From NCBI RefSeq assembly GCF_009709575.1, contig NZ_WIXO01000001.1, positions 930,001 through 994,000 of the forward strand: a DNA stretch of 64,000 nucleotides. Reading direction: 5' to 3'. The notes under the pieces are model-generated. The model was not told the origin of the DNA. It ran no database searches and saw nothing but the letters and a program-made list of their open reading frames with translations. Within the stretch, counting starts at the first letter, position 1; each line of letters opens with the position of its first letter. Position numbers and translations under genes: made by a program. Positions 1-8,364 of this stretch are shown here, piece by piece. Origin of the DNA: Streptomyces taklimakanensis. Its GTDB lineage: Bacteria; Actinomycetota; Actinomycetes; Streptomycetales; Streptomycetaceae.

Positions 1-447
1 GGGGGCGACACCGCGGGCCGCGTCTACGCCTTCAAGCGCCAGGTGCTGGAGTTCCGCCGCTCCACCGGACCGCTGACCGATCCGGTGGAGCGGCTGGCCG
101 GCACCCGGGTGCCGTTCGTGCCCGAGAGTTCACGCCCGTTCTTCCGGGACGTCGCCGACCACCTGACCCGTGCCAACGACCAGGTCGAGACGTTGGACCG
201 GTTGCTGTCGGACGTCCTGTCGGCCTATCTGGCGCAGGTGGGCGTCCGGCAGAACGACGACATGCGCAGGATCTCCGCCTGGGCGGCCATGGCGGCCGTC
301 CCCACGATGATCGCCGGGGTCTACGGCATGAACTTCGACCACATGCCCGAGCTGCACCATCCGCTGGGCTATCCGGCGGTGATGGCGCTGACGGTCGCCG
401 CGAGCCTCGGCCTGTACCGGTTCTTCAGGCGCCGCGGCTGGCTGTAG
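1..447 (+). CDS. CorA-family divalent metal transporter, C-terminal part
   Basis: The reading frame is already open at base 1, so this is the 3' end of a gene that starts outside the window. The visible 148 residues hold a helical cytoplasmic segment, then two transmembrane helices; the first ends with the CorA signature YGMN (about residues 111-114 of the visible part), followed by the short loop and the second helix, and the protein ends in a basic FFRRRGWL tail. GMN forms the ion entrance in CorA magnesium/cobalt channels. It meets the next gene tail to tail with a 23-bp overlap. Confidence 0.9.
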   Translation, partial: GGDTAGRVYAFKRQVLEFRRSTGPLTDPVERLAGTRVPFVPESSRPFFRDVADHLTRANDQVETLDRLLSDVLSAYLAQVGVRQNDDMRRISAWAAMAAVPTMIAGVYGMNFDHMPELHHPLGYPAVMALTVAASLGLYRFFRRRGWL

Positions 448-1297
448 CGGCCCCGGCGGGCCCGGCGGCCTCCTCGGGCGGGGCGTCGGGCGGGTTTCCG
501 GACGGGGTGAGCGCCTCGGGTGCCCGGGGGCGTCGGGAGCGGTCCGTCCGCTCGGGGGGCGGGGGCGGCAGGAGGTCCACCGTGCGACGCCGGCCGACCA
601 GCCGCTCGTACGCGTACCCCGCCTGGACCCGCGCCTCCAGGGCCACCGACCGGGTCACGCGCCACCCCGACAGTCGGCCCACACGGGCCAGTACGGCGAG
701 GACCACGTCGCGGTGGACGCCGACCTCGGCCGACGCGTTCTCCCGCAGCGCCAACCGGACGGCGGCGCCGTGCCCGGCCCGCGCGAAGCGCAGCAGCTCC
801 TCGCGACAGTGGGCCAGGCGGTCCCGTTCGGCCGAGGCGATCTCCGCGGCGGCGTCGGCGACCTCCGGGCGGTCGGCGAGCCGGTCGGCGGCCAGGTCCA
901 GCCAGGCGGTCGTCCGGACGGCGGTGACGTACCCGTGGGCGAGGTGGGCGACGACGTCCCGTTCGCTGATCGGCTCGCCACGGCGCACCCTGACGTGTAC
1001 CGGGCAGCCGCCCCGCCGCTCCAGGAGCCGGGCGTGGTCCGCCTCCGGGGGGATCTCGGCCGGTTCCAGACCACGGGCCGCGAGCAGCGCGCCCAGCAGC
1101 CGGGCGTGCCGTTCCTGCTCGGCGCCGTGCCGGGCCACTCCGGGTGCCAGGTCGCGCAGCCCCTCGGGGACGAGCGCGGCGATCCGGCAGGTCTCGCGTC
1201 CTTCGCGGGCCAGCGTGGCGGCGACCAGCGAGCAGAGCAGCCGAAACGTCTCGTCGTCGCCGAGGATCTCCTTCGACAGGCCCCTCGTCCAGAACAT
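425..1297 (-). CDS. Ferritin-like-fold hypothetical protein
   Basis: A 290-residue protein. The N-terminal 200 residues are helical and carry spaced E..H pairs (EQERHARLL, EADHARLL, EELLRFARAG) that look like a ferritin-like four-helix carboxylate/histidine pattern; the C-terminal 60 residues are Pro/Ala-rich and probably disordered. The start at 1297 (MFWTRGLSK) is preferred over an upstream in-frame ATG because the extra 14 residues are Arg-rich and leader-like. Proteins of this kind are common in Streptomyces but have no assigned reaction, and metal binding is inferred only from the residue pattern. Confidence 0.65.
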   Translation of the reverse strand: MFWTRGLSKEILGDDETFRLLCSLVAATLAREGRETCRIAALVPEGLRDLAPGVARHGAEQERHARLLGALLAARGLEPAEIPPEADHARLLERRGGCPVHVRVRRGEPISERDVVAHLAHGYVTAVRTTAWLDLAADRLADRPEVADAAAEIASAERDRLAHCREELLRFARAGHGAAVRLALRENASAEVGVHRDVVLAVLARVGRLSGWRVTRSVALEARVQAGYAYERLVGRRRTVDLLPPPPPERTDRSRRPRAPEALTPSGNPPDAPPEEAAGPAGAATASRGA

Positions 1298-1497
1298 GAC
1301 CCGGCACCTCCGTGGACGTATCCGCAGGAGTCGAGTCAAACGGCGCGAACGGTCGGGGGCAACAGCTCACCGCGCCGCCTGGGCCGAACGGAGGTGCCGC
1401 GGGGTGCCGGGCGTAACCCGACGGAGGCCGGGCCGTTGTGCCGGTAGACGGCCGTGGCGGGGAGACCCCGAGCCCCCACCACGGCCGTGGAGCACAC

Positions 1498-1535
1498 CGG
1501 GCGGGGCCGGACGCGGCGGCGTCCGGCCCCGCCCG
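1498..1535 (-). terminator. Strong GC hairpin terminator
   Basis: A perfect 17-bp inverted repeat with a 4-base loop lies just downstream of the F420-type oxidoreductase on the minus strand. A second, weaker hairpin (GGCCGTGG/CCACGGCC) lies at 1451-1487. No U-tract follows, which is usual in Streptomyces. Confidence 0.7.
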
Positions 1536-1593
1536 TGTCGGTGCCGATGCCGGTGTGCGCGCCAGGACGCCGGGGCGCCGGACCGCCGGGGCG

Positions 1594-2643
1594 TCAGGCG
1601 ACGCCGGAGCGCTCCAGCGCCTCCACCCCGGCCCGCAGCGCGGCGATCCGCTCCTCCAGCGTGAAGCCGGCCGGCGCGAGGGACAGAGTGGTCGCCCCCG
1701 CCTCGGCGTAGGCCCGCATCCGATCGGCGATCCGGTCCACGGAGCCGAGCAGCGTGGTGGAGTCGATCAACTGCCGGGGCACGGCGGCCGCGGCGCCGTC
1801 CTTGTCGCCGGACAGGTACCTGTCCTGGATCTCGGCGGCCTCCTTCTCGTACCCCATCCGCTGGGCGAGCTTGTTGTAGAAGTTCTGCTTGCGGCTGCCC
1901 ATGCCGCCGACGTACAGCGCGGTGTAGGGACGGAAGGTGTCGGCCAGGGCATCGACGTCGTCGCCGACGGCCAGCGGCACGGTGGGCACCACGTCGAAGC
2001 CCTCCAGGGTCCTGCCCGCCTTCTCCCGTCCGGCGCGCAGCGCGCCGAGGGTGGTCTCCTCGGCGTGCTCGGGCGAGAAGAAGATCAGCAGGGCGCCGTC
2101 GGCGATCTCGCCGGTCTGCTCCAGGTTCTTCGGCCCGATGGCGGCGATGTAGAGCGGGATGTGCTCGCGGACCGGGTGCACGGTCAGCTTCAGCGGCTTG
2201 CCGGGGCCGTCGGGCAGCGGCAGCGTCCAGTGCGCGCCGGAGTGGGACAGACGCTCGCGGGACATCGCCTTGCGGATGATCTCCACGTACTCGCGGGTGC
2301 GGGCGAGCGGCTTGTCGAACCGCACCCCGTACCACCCCTCGGAGACCTGCGGGCCGGAGACGCCCAGGCCCAGCCGGAAGCGGCCGCCGGAGAGCGTGTC
2401 GAGGGTGGCGGCGGTCATGGCCGTCATGGCGGGGGTGCGGGCGGGGATCTGGAAGATGGCCGAGCCCACGTCGATCCGCTCGGTCTGGGCCGCGACCCAG
2501 GCCAGTACGGTGGCGGCGTCCGAGCCGTAGGCCTCCGCGGCCCAGCAGACGGAGTAGCCGAGGCGGTCGGCCTCCTGGGCGACCGCGAGATTGTCCGCGT
2601 CCATCCCGGCTCCCCAGTAGCCGAGGTTGATCCCGAGCCGCAT
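1594..2643 (-). CDS. LLM-class F420-dependent oxidoreductase
   Basis: A 349-residue luciferase-like TIM-barrel protein. The N-terminus MRLGINLGYWG, the GSAIFQIPARTPAMTAM strand-helix and the GRFRLGLGVSGPQ segment are typical of actinobacterial F420-dependent flavin-independent oxidoreductases. The substrate cannot be told from sequence. The ATG at 2643 lies 12 bp from a near-perfect palindrome (2655-2668) that may be an operator, and the aldo/keto reductase starts divergently 76 bp away. Confidence 0.85.
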   Translation of the reverse strand: MRLGINLGYWGAGMDADNLAVAQEADRLGYSVCWAAEAYGSDAATVLAWVAAQTERIDVGSAIFQIPARTPAMTAMTAATLDTLSGGRFRLGLGVSGPQVSEGWYGVRFDKPLARTREYVEIIRKAMSRERLSHSGAHWTLPLPDGPGKPLKLTVHPVREHIPLYIAAIGPKNLEQTGEIADGALLIFFSPEHAEETTLGALRAGREKAGRTLEGFDVVPTVPLAVGDDVDALADTFRPYTALYVGGMGSRKQNFYNKLAQRMGYEKEAAEIQDRYLSGDKDGAAAAVPRQLIDSTTLLGSVDRIADRMRAYAEAGATTLSLAPAGFTLEERIAALRAGVEALERSGVA

Positions 2644-2654
2644 CCGCGCTCCCC

Positions 2655-2668
2655 TTACCGATCAGTAA
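2655..2668. promoter_or_regulatory. Palindrome between oxidoreductase and aldo/keto reductase
   Basis: TTACCGATCAGTAA is palindromic except for one base pair (TTAC-N6-GTAA) and sits in the divergent promoter region, close to the ATG of the F420-type oxidoreductase. The form suits a TetR-type operator. It is a candidate only. Confidence 0.4.
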
Positions 2669-2719
2669 CGTGCCTGTCCCCGGGACTCTAGCGCGCGTCC
2701 GCAAGTACGCTCAACGCCC

Positions 2720-3703
2720 ATGGAGCACAGGCACGTGGGCCGCACCGGTCTCCGCGTATCCCGGATCGGGCTCGGCACCCTCACCTGGGGGCGGGACACC
2801 GGGGAGCGGGAGGCAGCCGACCTGCTGAAGGCCTTCTGGGAGGCCGGCGGCACCCTGGTGGACACCGCCGACGTGTACGCCGACGGCGGTGCCGAGTACC
2901 TGCTGGGACGGCTGATGGCGGACCTGGTGCCGCGCCGGGAGGTGGTGATCGCCACCAAGGCGGGCGGCGTGCCCGACCCCGACCGCCGCTTCGACTGCTC
3001 GCGCGGCCATCTGCTGTCGGCCCTGGACGCCTCCCTGGAGCGGTTGGGCACCGACCACGTGGATCTGTGGCAGGTCCACGCCTACGACCCCCTCACTCCG
3101 TTGGAGGAGACCCTCCAGGCCCTCGACACCGCGGTGAGCAGTGGCCGCGCCCGCTACGCGGGGGTGGCGGGCTTCTGCGGCTGGCAGTTGGCCAAGGCCG
3201 CCTCGTGGCAGCTCGCCGCGCCCGGATCGCGCACCCGACTGGCCGGTGCCCAGATGGAGTACTCGCTGCTCCAGCGCGGTGTGGAGCGCGAGGTGCTGCC
3301 GGCCGCGCTGGACCTGGGGGTCGGGCTGCTGCCGTCCTCACCGCTGGGGCGGGGGGTGCTCACCGGCAAGTACCGCGGCGGGCCGCCGCCCGGGTCCCGT
3401 GGCGCCTCGGAACACCTGGCGCCCTTCGTCGCGCCCTACCTGGACGAGACGGCGGCGCGGATCGTGGACGCGGTCGCCATAGCGGCCGACGGCCTGGCCG
3501 TCACCCCGCTCCAGGTGGCACTGGCCTGGGTGCGGGACCGGCCCGGTGTGGTCGCGCCGGTCGTCGGCGCACGGACGGCGCGGCAGCTCCAGGAATCGTT
3601 GTCAGTGGAGAGCCTTACGCTTCCCGACGAGATCTGCCGGGCGCTGGACGACGTGTCGGCGCCGGTGCACCGCTATCCCGATCACGACTGGAGCACACTG
3701 TGA
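2720..3703 (+). CDS. Aldo/keto reductase
   Basis: A 327-residue NADPH-dependent TIM-barrel reductase. The catalytic tetrad is visible: Asp and Tyr in DTADVYADGG (about residues 49-55), Lys in VIATKAGG and His in VDLWQVHAYDP. The C-terminus keeps the cofactor loop (VVGARTARQLQESL). It is the general carbonyl-reductase type, so the substrate is unknown. The stop codon overlaps the GTG of the next gene (GTGA), implying translational coupling to the RecD2-like gene. Confidence 0.9.
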   Translation: MEHRHVGRTGLRVSRIGLGTLTWGRDTGEREAADLLKAFWEAGGTLVDTADVYADGGAEYLLGRLMADLVPRREVVIATKAGGVPDPDRRFDCSRGHLLSALDASLERLGTDHVDLWQVHAYDPLTPLEETLQALDTAVSSGRARYAGVAGFCGWQLAKAASWQLAAPGSRTRLAGAQMEYSLLQRGVEREVLPAALDLGVGLLPSSPLGRGVLTGKYRGGPPPGSRGASEHLAPFVAPYLDETAARIVDAVAIAADGLAVTPLQVALAWVRDRPGVVAPVVGARTARQLQESLSVESLTLPDEICRALDDVSAPVHRYPDHDWSTL

Positions 3704-5826
3704 CCGCGTCCAGCGCCGACCCCTCCGACCGCCCGGACGGCACGGACCACAGCGACACACACCGCACGGACCCCACCGATCCCGGGGGCCGGCCGGCCGC
3801 GGCCGGAGACAAGACCGCCGCGGCCGGGGACAAGGCGGCCGAGCTGATGGCCGCCGTGCGGGCCGTGGAGAGCGGTGAGCGCTCCGCCGCCGAGTTCTTC
3901 GCCGAGCCCCGCCCCGCCCCGCGCGCCCGGCGTCCCGCTCCCCGTCCCGCCCCCGCTCCCGGCGGGGCGCCGGCGGCGGAGGGGCCGGTCGCCGTACCGG
4001 AGGGGGTCGTCGCGCTGCTCGCCGAGGCCGGGGCGCCCCCCTCGCTGGGCGCCCGGGTGGTCAGGGCCCTGGGCGAGGGGGCCGAGGAGGTCCTGCGCGC
4101 GGATCCGTGGCAGTTGCTGTCCGTCCCCGGGGTGCGGCCGGAGCAGGCGGACGGCTTCGCCCGCGCGGTACGGGGACCGGAGTGCGGCCCGGACGACGAG
4201 CTCCGGACTCGTGCCCTGACGGTGTGGCTGCTGGAGCGGGCCGCGCTGTCCGGACACACCGTCCTGCCGTCGGCCTCCCTCGCCGCGGAGCTGGCCCGGT
4301 ACGCCGTGTCCGATCCGGACGGTGCCGTGGCGGCGGCCCTCGACGAGGGGGCGGTACTGGCGTTCGAGGACGAGACGGAGGGGGGCGGCGTCGCGGGGGC
4401 CGGGGGTTCCGAGGGCCCCGATGCCACCGAGGCCGCCGAGGCCGCCGAGGGCCTCGGTGCGGACGGCGACGGACGACCGGTACGGCTGTTGCTCGGTCTG
4501 GAGCGGTACGCCCTCGCCGAGGAGGGGCTGGCCGAGGGCCTGGCCCGGCTCGGCTCCACCTTCGTCCCGCCCGACGAGGCGGAGACCGAGGGCTGGGAGA
4601 AGGCCGCGGCGGCCGCCCCCACCCCCTCGGCGGCCGAGTTGGTCCGGGCCGTCGCGCGCAGCGGGCTGGTGGTGCACACCGGCGGCGAGGCCGCCCGTGC
4701 CGAGCCCGCGGCACTGGTGGCCGCGGCCCGTTCCCTGGGGCTGCGGGCGTGTGCCGTGACCCACGGGGAGGACGGCAGGCGGCGGCTGGCGGAGCTGCTC
4801 GCCTCCCCCGACGGTACCGCCGGGGGAGGCGAGGGCGGCGGGGAGCCGGCCCCGGCGGCTCTCACCGTCGACGGTCTGTTGACCGACCGCGAGGGCCCCG
4901 GACGGGACGAGGAGGGCGCGTACGCGCTCGACCTGCTCGTCGTACTGGACGCGCCCCAGCTCGACACCGAACGGGCGGCGGCCCTGGTGGAGTCGCTGCC
5001 GGACGGGGCACGGCTGGTGCTCAGCGGCGACCCCCACCTGCTCGGCGCCGCCGGTCCCGGGCAGGTGCTGACCGACCTGCTCGCCGCGCGCGTCTGCCCG
5101 CAGGTGGTCTCCCGCACCCCCGATCCCGGCCCGGTCGGCGAGCTGGTGTCGGGCATCGGCGTCGGCGAGCTGAACCGGGTGGAGGCGCCCGGCCGGGAAG
5201 TGGTGATCGTCCCCGTGCACGACGCCGGGGAGGCGGTGCACCGCACCGTGCAGCTGGTCTCCGACTCGGTGCCGAGGGCGATCGGGGTGCCCGCCGAGCG
5301 GACCCAGGTGATCACGCCCGGCCACGGGGGCGCGGCGGGCACCCGGGTGCTCAACGCCGCGCTCAAGGAACGGCTCAACCCCGGTCCGGGCCGGTTCGGC
5401 GGTTTCGACCCGGGCGACCGGGTGGTCCACGCCCCCGCCCCCGGCCGCGCGGTGCCGGGCACGGTGGTCTCCGGCGACGCGGAGGGGCTGCGGCTGGAGT
5501 GCGCCGGCCGTACGGTCGTCGTTCCGCGCGACCGGGTGGCGGACACCGTGCGGCACGGCTGGGCGCTCACCGCCCACCAGGCGGTGGGCACGCGCTGGCC
5601 CGCGGCCGTGGTGGTGCTGCCCGGGGACGCGGCTCGGGCCCTGGACCGCGCCTGGGTGTACACGGCCTTCGGCCGGGGCGAGCGGCACCTGTCCGTGGTG
5701 CACGGGGTCGATCAGGCGCTGCAGCGGGCGGTGGCCCAGGTACCCGCACCGGAACGCACGACCCGTCTGCGCGCGTTGCTGCGCGCACAGGCGGCCGCGG
5801 CCCGGCCTGCGGAGCGGGCGGACTGA
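3700..5826 (+). CDS. RecD2-like helicase homologue lacking ATPase motifs
   Basis: A 708-residue protein with the layout of RecD2 helicases. Residues 1-100 are a low-complexity acidic/Pro-rich tail. A helix-hairpin-helix region follows (105-157, with LRADPWQLLSVPGV), then a GHTVLP winged segment, two RecA-like folds and a UvrD_C_2-like C-terminus (TAHQAVGTRWP, about 625-635). The Walker A position reads HTGGEAARAE (about 326-335) with no GKT, and the Walker B position reads VVLDAPQLD with Ala in place of the catalytic Glu, so ATP hydrolysis is probably lost. The following GDPHLLGAAGPGQVL matches RecD motif III closely. The GTG at 3700 overlaps the upstream stop. A structural or DNA-binding role is inferred. 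Confidence 0.75.
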   Translation: MTASSADPSDRPDGTDHSDTHRTDPTDPGGRPAAAGDKTAAAGDKAAELMAAVRAVESGERSAAEFFAEPRPAPRARRPAPRPAPAPGGAPAAEGPVAVPEGVVALLAEAGAPPSLGARVVRALGEGAEEVLRADPWQLLSVPGVRPEQADGFARAVRGPECGPDDELRTRALTVWLLERAALSGHTVLPSASLAAELARYAVSDPDGAVAAALDEGAVLAFEDETEGGGVAGAGGSEGPDATEAAEAAEGLGADGDGRPVRLLLGLERYALAEEGLAEGLARLGSTFVPPDEAETEGWEKAAAAAPTPSAAELVRAVARSGLVVHTGGEAARAEPAALVAAARSLGLRACAVTHGEDGRRRLAELLASPDGTAGGGEGGGEPAPAALTVDGLLTDREGPGRDEEGAYALDLLVVLDAPQLDTERAAALVESLPDGARLVLSGDPHLLGAAGPGQVLTDLLAARVCPQVVSRTPDPGPVGELVSGIGVGELNRVEAPGREVVIVPVHDAGEAVHRTVQLVSDSVPRAIGVPAERTQVITPGHGGAAGTRVLNAALKERLNPGPGRFGGFDPGDRVVHAPAPGRAVPGTVVSGDAEGLRLECAGRTVVVPRDRVADTVRHGWALTAHQAVGTRWPAAVVVLPGDAARALDRAWVYTAFGRGERHLSVVHGVDQALQRAVAQVPAPERTTRLRALLRAQAAAARPAERAD

Positions 5827-5848
5827 CCGCGCCCTCCGGTCCCGAACA

Positions 5849-5880
5849 CGGGGTTCCGCGGGCGCGCCCGCGGAACCCCG
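5849..5880. terminator. Bidirectional terminator hairpin
   Basis: A perfect 16-bp inverted repeat (CGGGGTTCCGCGGGCG and its complement) with no unpaired centre lies between the convergent RecD2-like gene and the acidic hypothetical gene, and can serve both strands. Confidence 0.7.
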
Positions 5881-5886
5881 ATCGGG

Positions 5887-6585
5887 TCACCGGCCTCCGG
5901 GCCCGCCCCCGCCGTCCTCGTCGTAGAGGTCCTCCTCCTCGTCGAAGACGGCGCTGACGTCGAAGCGGCAGACGACCCGCTCGGGGTCGGCCGCCTCGAA
6001 GGGCGAGGCCAGCCACTCCCCCGGCTCGGCGGGTTCCTCGCCCGCGATCACCCACAGGGTGGAGTCGCCCTCCTCCAGGCCGAACTCCCCGTGTCGGGTG
6101 GCGATCTCGTCGGGCTCGTACTCGCCGAAGAGCACGCTGAGCGCGGCGTGCACACCGCTCCCGGCGAAAGGTCCCTCCAGCGCCTCCTCGTCGGCGTCCG
6201 CGGAGTCCGGGTCGAGCGCGGTGACGCGCTGGGCCTGGGCCATCAGCCGCTGCGGTTCGACGACCGTGTAATCGCGGCGGACGAGAACGCTGAGGGAGCC
6301 GGGCTCCTCCGGTCCGGCGTAGGGGGGCATGCTGTCACCGCCCGGGATCTCGAAGGGGGTGACCTCGTCGTAGACGTCGTACAACACCTCGTCGTACGCC
6401 TCTCCCGCCGCGGCGAGTTCGTCGAACGCGGCGTGGACCGCGGCCTCGGCCCGGGCGGCGTCGGCGGCGTCGCCCACCTCGGCAGACCGTCGTTCGACGG
6501 CTTCGAGGTGACGGTCCAGCGCGTTCTTCAGGGCTTCGGCGGCGGCTCGTACCTCGGCAGCACCGGGCTGCGCAGCATCAGACAT
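5887..6585 (-). CDS. Acidic hypothetical protein, Streptomyces-conserved type
   Basis: A 232-residue, strongly acidic protein. The N-terminal 60 residues form an Ala/Glu-rich helix or coiled coil (AEVRAAAEALKNALDRHLEAVE), the middle has DEVTPFEIPGGDSMPPY and SLSVLVRRDYTV, and the end is an Asp/Glu/Gly tail. The ATG at 6585 (MSDAAQPG) is chosen over an upstream one because the 13 extra residues look like leader sequence. I do not recognise a functional family. It is divergent from the DUF5703 gene, 47 bp away. Confidence 0.6.
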   Translation of the reverse strand: MSDAAQPGAAEVRAAAEALKNALDRHLEAVERRSAEVGDAADAARAEAAVHAAFDELAAAGEAYDEVLYDVYDEVTPFEIPGGDSMPPYAGPEEPGSLSVLVRRDYTVVEPQRLMAQAQRVTALDPDSADADEEALEGPFAGSGVHAALSVLFGEYEPDEIATRHGEFGLEEGDSTLWVIAGEEPAEPGEWLASPFEAADPERVVCRFDVSAVFDEEEDLYDEDGGGGPGGR

Positions 6586-6632
6586 AGTGCAGACGCTATC
6601 CGTACCGGGCCCCTGCCCGCACAATAGATGTG

Positions 6633-6821
6633 ATGCCGGAATACGAATTTCGCGATGTCCACGTCCCGCGCGGGGTGTCCCGCAAGGCTGCCACGCGCCT
6701 TTTGACCGACCACGCCGAGTACGGACACTGGGAGCTGGATCGGCTGAGGCTCAACTCCGACGGCAGCCGTCAGGTCAGGCTGCGCCGACGGATCATCCGC
6801 CAGCTGCGCGCCACCTGGTGA
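6633..6821 (+). CDS. DUF5703 family small basic protein
   Basis: A 62-residue basic protein (MPEYEFRDVHVPRGVSRKAA, then an Arg-rich second half ending RRRIIRQLRATW), recalled as the DUF5703 family widespread in Streptomyces. The function is unknown. A GTG lies immediately before the ATG. No Shine-Dalgarno sequence is visible, and a -10-like CACAAT lies at 6617-6622, so the mRNA may be nearly leaderless. Confidence 0.7.
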   Translation: MPEYEFRDVHVPRGVSRKAATRLLTDHAEYGHWELDRLRLNSDGSRQVRLRRRIIRQLRATW

Positions 6822-6831
6822 TGTGACGCAC

Positions 6832-6889
6832 GGCACGACGGGAGCGGGCCCACCCCGATGGTCGGGGCGGACCCGCTCCTTGTCGTGCC
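6832..6889. terminator. Long bidirectional hairpin
   Basis: A long, slightly interrupted inverted repeat (outer arms GGCACGAC/GTCGTGCC, inner arms CCCCG/CGGGG) lies between the convergent DUF5703 and long-chaplin genes. Confidence 0.65.
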
Positions 6890-6920
6890 CTGCCGCGGGG
6901 AGGGTCGGCGGCAGAGGGGG

Positions 6921-7841
6921 TCAGCGACGCGCGAGCCGTGCGCGCCGGTAGAGCAGGGCACCGCCGAGCAGCGCGCCGGCGCCGACCGGGACGATGGTGC
7001 CCAGACCGGTGTTCCCGGTCTCGGCCAGGGCGCCGCCCATGGCCTTGGGAGCGGGCGCGTCGGCCTCGCGCTCGGGGGCCTCGGTGCGGGGCTTGTCCTC
7101 GTCCTTCGCCTGCTCCGGCTTGTCGGGCTTGCCGGGCTTGTTCGGCTCCTTCGGCTCGTCCGGCTTGTTCGGCTCCTTCGGCTCGTCCGGCCGCTTCGGC
7201 TCGTCCGGCCGCTCGGGGGCGGGCTCGGAGTCGTTGACGCAGGTGTTGCCGATGGCCGGGTTGAGGACGCCGACCACGTTCACGGAGTTGCCGCAGACGT
7301 TCACCGGCGCGTGCACCGGAACCTGGACGGTGTTGCCGGACAGCACGCCCGGCGAGCCCTGGGAGACGCCTTCGGCCCGGGCGCCGCCGTCGCCACCGGC
7401 GTGCCGGTGGGGCCCGTCGGCGGGCCGGTGGGCGTCGGGGGACCGGTGACCGCCGTGGTAGCCGCCCTCCCGGTCCTTGCCGTGGTCCCCGCCGTGGTCA
7501 CCTCGGTGGTGACCGCCGTGGTCACCTTGGTGGTGACCACCGTGGCCGCCCTCCTGGTGTCCGCCGTGGCCGCCCTCGTGGTGGCCGTCCGTCCGGGAGC
7601 CCTGGTTGGCGCAGTGGTTGCCGAAGGCGGGGTTGAGGCCGCCACCGGCCGTCACGGTGTTGCCGCAGGCGTTCACCGGCGCGTGCACGGGAGCCTGGAC
7701 GGTGTTGCCGGACAGCACGCCCGGCGAGCCGACGGCCGCGCCCTGGGCGTCGGCGTCGGCGTGGGCGTGGCCGCCCGAGATGGCCAGCACACCGCCGGCC
7801 GCGGCGATGGTGATCAGGCCCTTCCTGGTGACCTGTCGCAT
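6921..7841 (-). CDS. chpC: Long chaplin with two chaplin domains and sortase signal
   Basis: A 306-residue secreted, wall-anchored amyloid-forming chaplin. A signal peptide (cut near GHAHA) is followed by chaplin domain 1 (about 33-80, ending in CANQ), a 70-residue His/Gly/Asp-rich linker built on HHxGDHGGH units, chaplin domain 2 (about 160-203), a Pro/Glu/Lys linker, and a LAETG sorting motif with a membrane helix and RRARLARR tail. Each chaplin domain has its usual two cysteines. Long chaplins (ChpA-C in S. coelicolor) are linked by sortase to the wall of aerial hyphae and display short chaplins. The symbol rests on its position next to chpH. A GGGGAA ribosome site precedes ATG 7841. The His-rich linker is unusual. 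Confidence 0.88.
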   Translation of the reverse strand: MRQVTRKGLITIAAAGGVLAISGGHAHADADAQGAAVGSPGVLSGNTVQAPVHAPVNACGNTVTAGGGLNPAFGNHCANQGSRTDGHHEGGHGGHQEGGHGGHHQGDHGGHHRGDHGGDHGKDREGGYHGGHRSPDAHRPADGPHRHAGGDGGARAEGVSQGSPGVLSGNTVQVPVHAPVNVCGNSVNVVGVLNPAIGNTCVNDSEPAPERPDEPKRPDEPKEPNKPDEPKEPNKPGKPDKPEQAKDEDKPRTEAPEREADAPAPKAMGGALAETGNTGLGTIVPVGAGALLGGALLYRRARLARR

Positions 7842-7964
7842 GTGTACTTCCCCTTGCCCTTACTGTGCGGGTGCCTTGCGTTCTACGGGTGCGACGCGGA
7901 CGGGGAGCACTCCTCGGTCTTCCCGTCCGCCGCGCCTCGGGCACTCAGGGGCCCGGGCGCAACG

Positions 7965-8198
7965 TCAGCCGTTGACGCAGGCGTTGCCGAAGGCGGGGTT
8001 CAGCAGACCGATCACGCTGACCGTGTTGCCGCACACGTTCACCGGGATGTGGATCGGCACCTGAACGACGTTGCCGGAGATCACGCCGGGGGAACCGACA
8101 GCGGCGCCCTGGGCACCGGAGTCGGCGGCGGCGACGCCCGCGCCCGCGAGCACGAGACCGCCGGTGGCGGCCGCGACAGCGACAACCTTCTTGATCAT
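7965..8198 (-). CDS. chpH: Short secreted chaplin
   Basis: A 77-residue protein with a signal peptide (MIKKVVAVAAATGGLVLAGA, cut after AAA), then a single chaplin domain of about 50 residues with two cysteines (NVCGNTV, GNACVN) and alternating Asn/Val/Ile stretches. ChpH-type chaplins self-assemble into the amphipathic rodlet film that lets aerial hyphae break the water surface. A near-consensus AGGAGGAACA ribosome site precedes the ATG. It is co-oriented with the long chaplin, 123 bp upstream of it, as chpC and chpH are in S. coelicolor. Confidence 0.92.
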   Translation of the reverse strand: MIKKVVAVAAATGGLVLAGAGVAAADSGAQGAAVGSPGVISGNVVQVPIHIPVNVCGNTVSVIGLLNPAFGNACVNG

Positions 8199-8329
8199 TG
8201 TTCCTCCTAGTTGGCAATGCGATCCCAGCCGCGGACCGCACTCCCTGTAACGACAAGGGAGGAACCGGGCTACGGCCCCTGGCCGCTTTCACCCGTCCTG
8301 GTGACGGACGCACACAAGGACGAATTCCG

Positions 8330-8357
8330 GGGGTCGGCGCGGATCCGCGCCGACCCC
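8330..8357 (-). terminator. Perfect 28-bp palindrome, terminator of the M20 peptidase gene
   Basis: GGGGTCGGCGCGGA followed directly by its reverse complement, 8 bases beyond the peptidase stop codon and upstream of chpH. Confidence 0.65.
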
Positions 8358-8364
8358 GGAGGGC

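Noticed and set aside
3615..5663. Long open frame on the minus strand opposite the RecD2-like gene
   Set aside because: Ser/Arg/Pro-rich translation without pattern, as expected opposite a high-GC gene. The plus-strand frame has clear RecD2 motifs.
7450..7600. Repetitive CCGTGGTGACC-type DNA as a non-coding repeat
   Set aside because: It is the codon pattern of the His/Gly linker inside the long chaplin.
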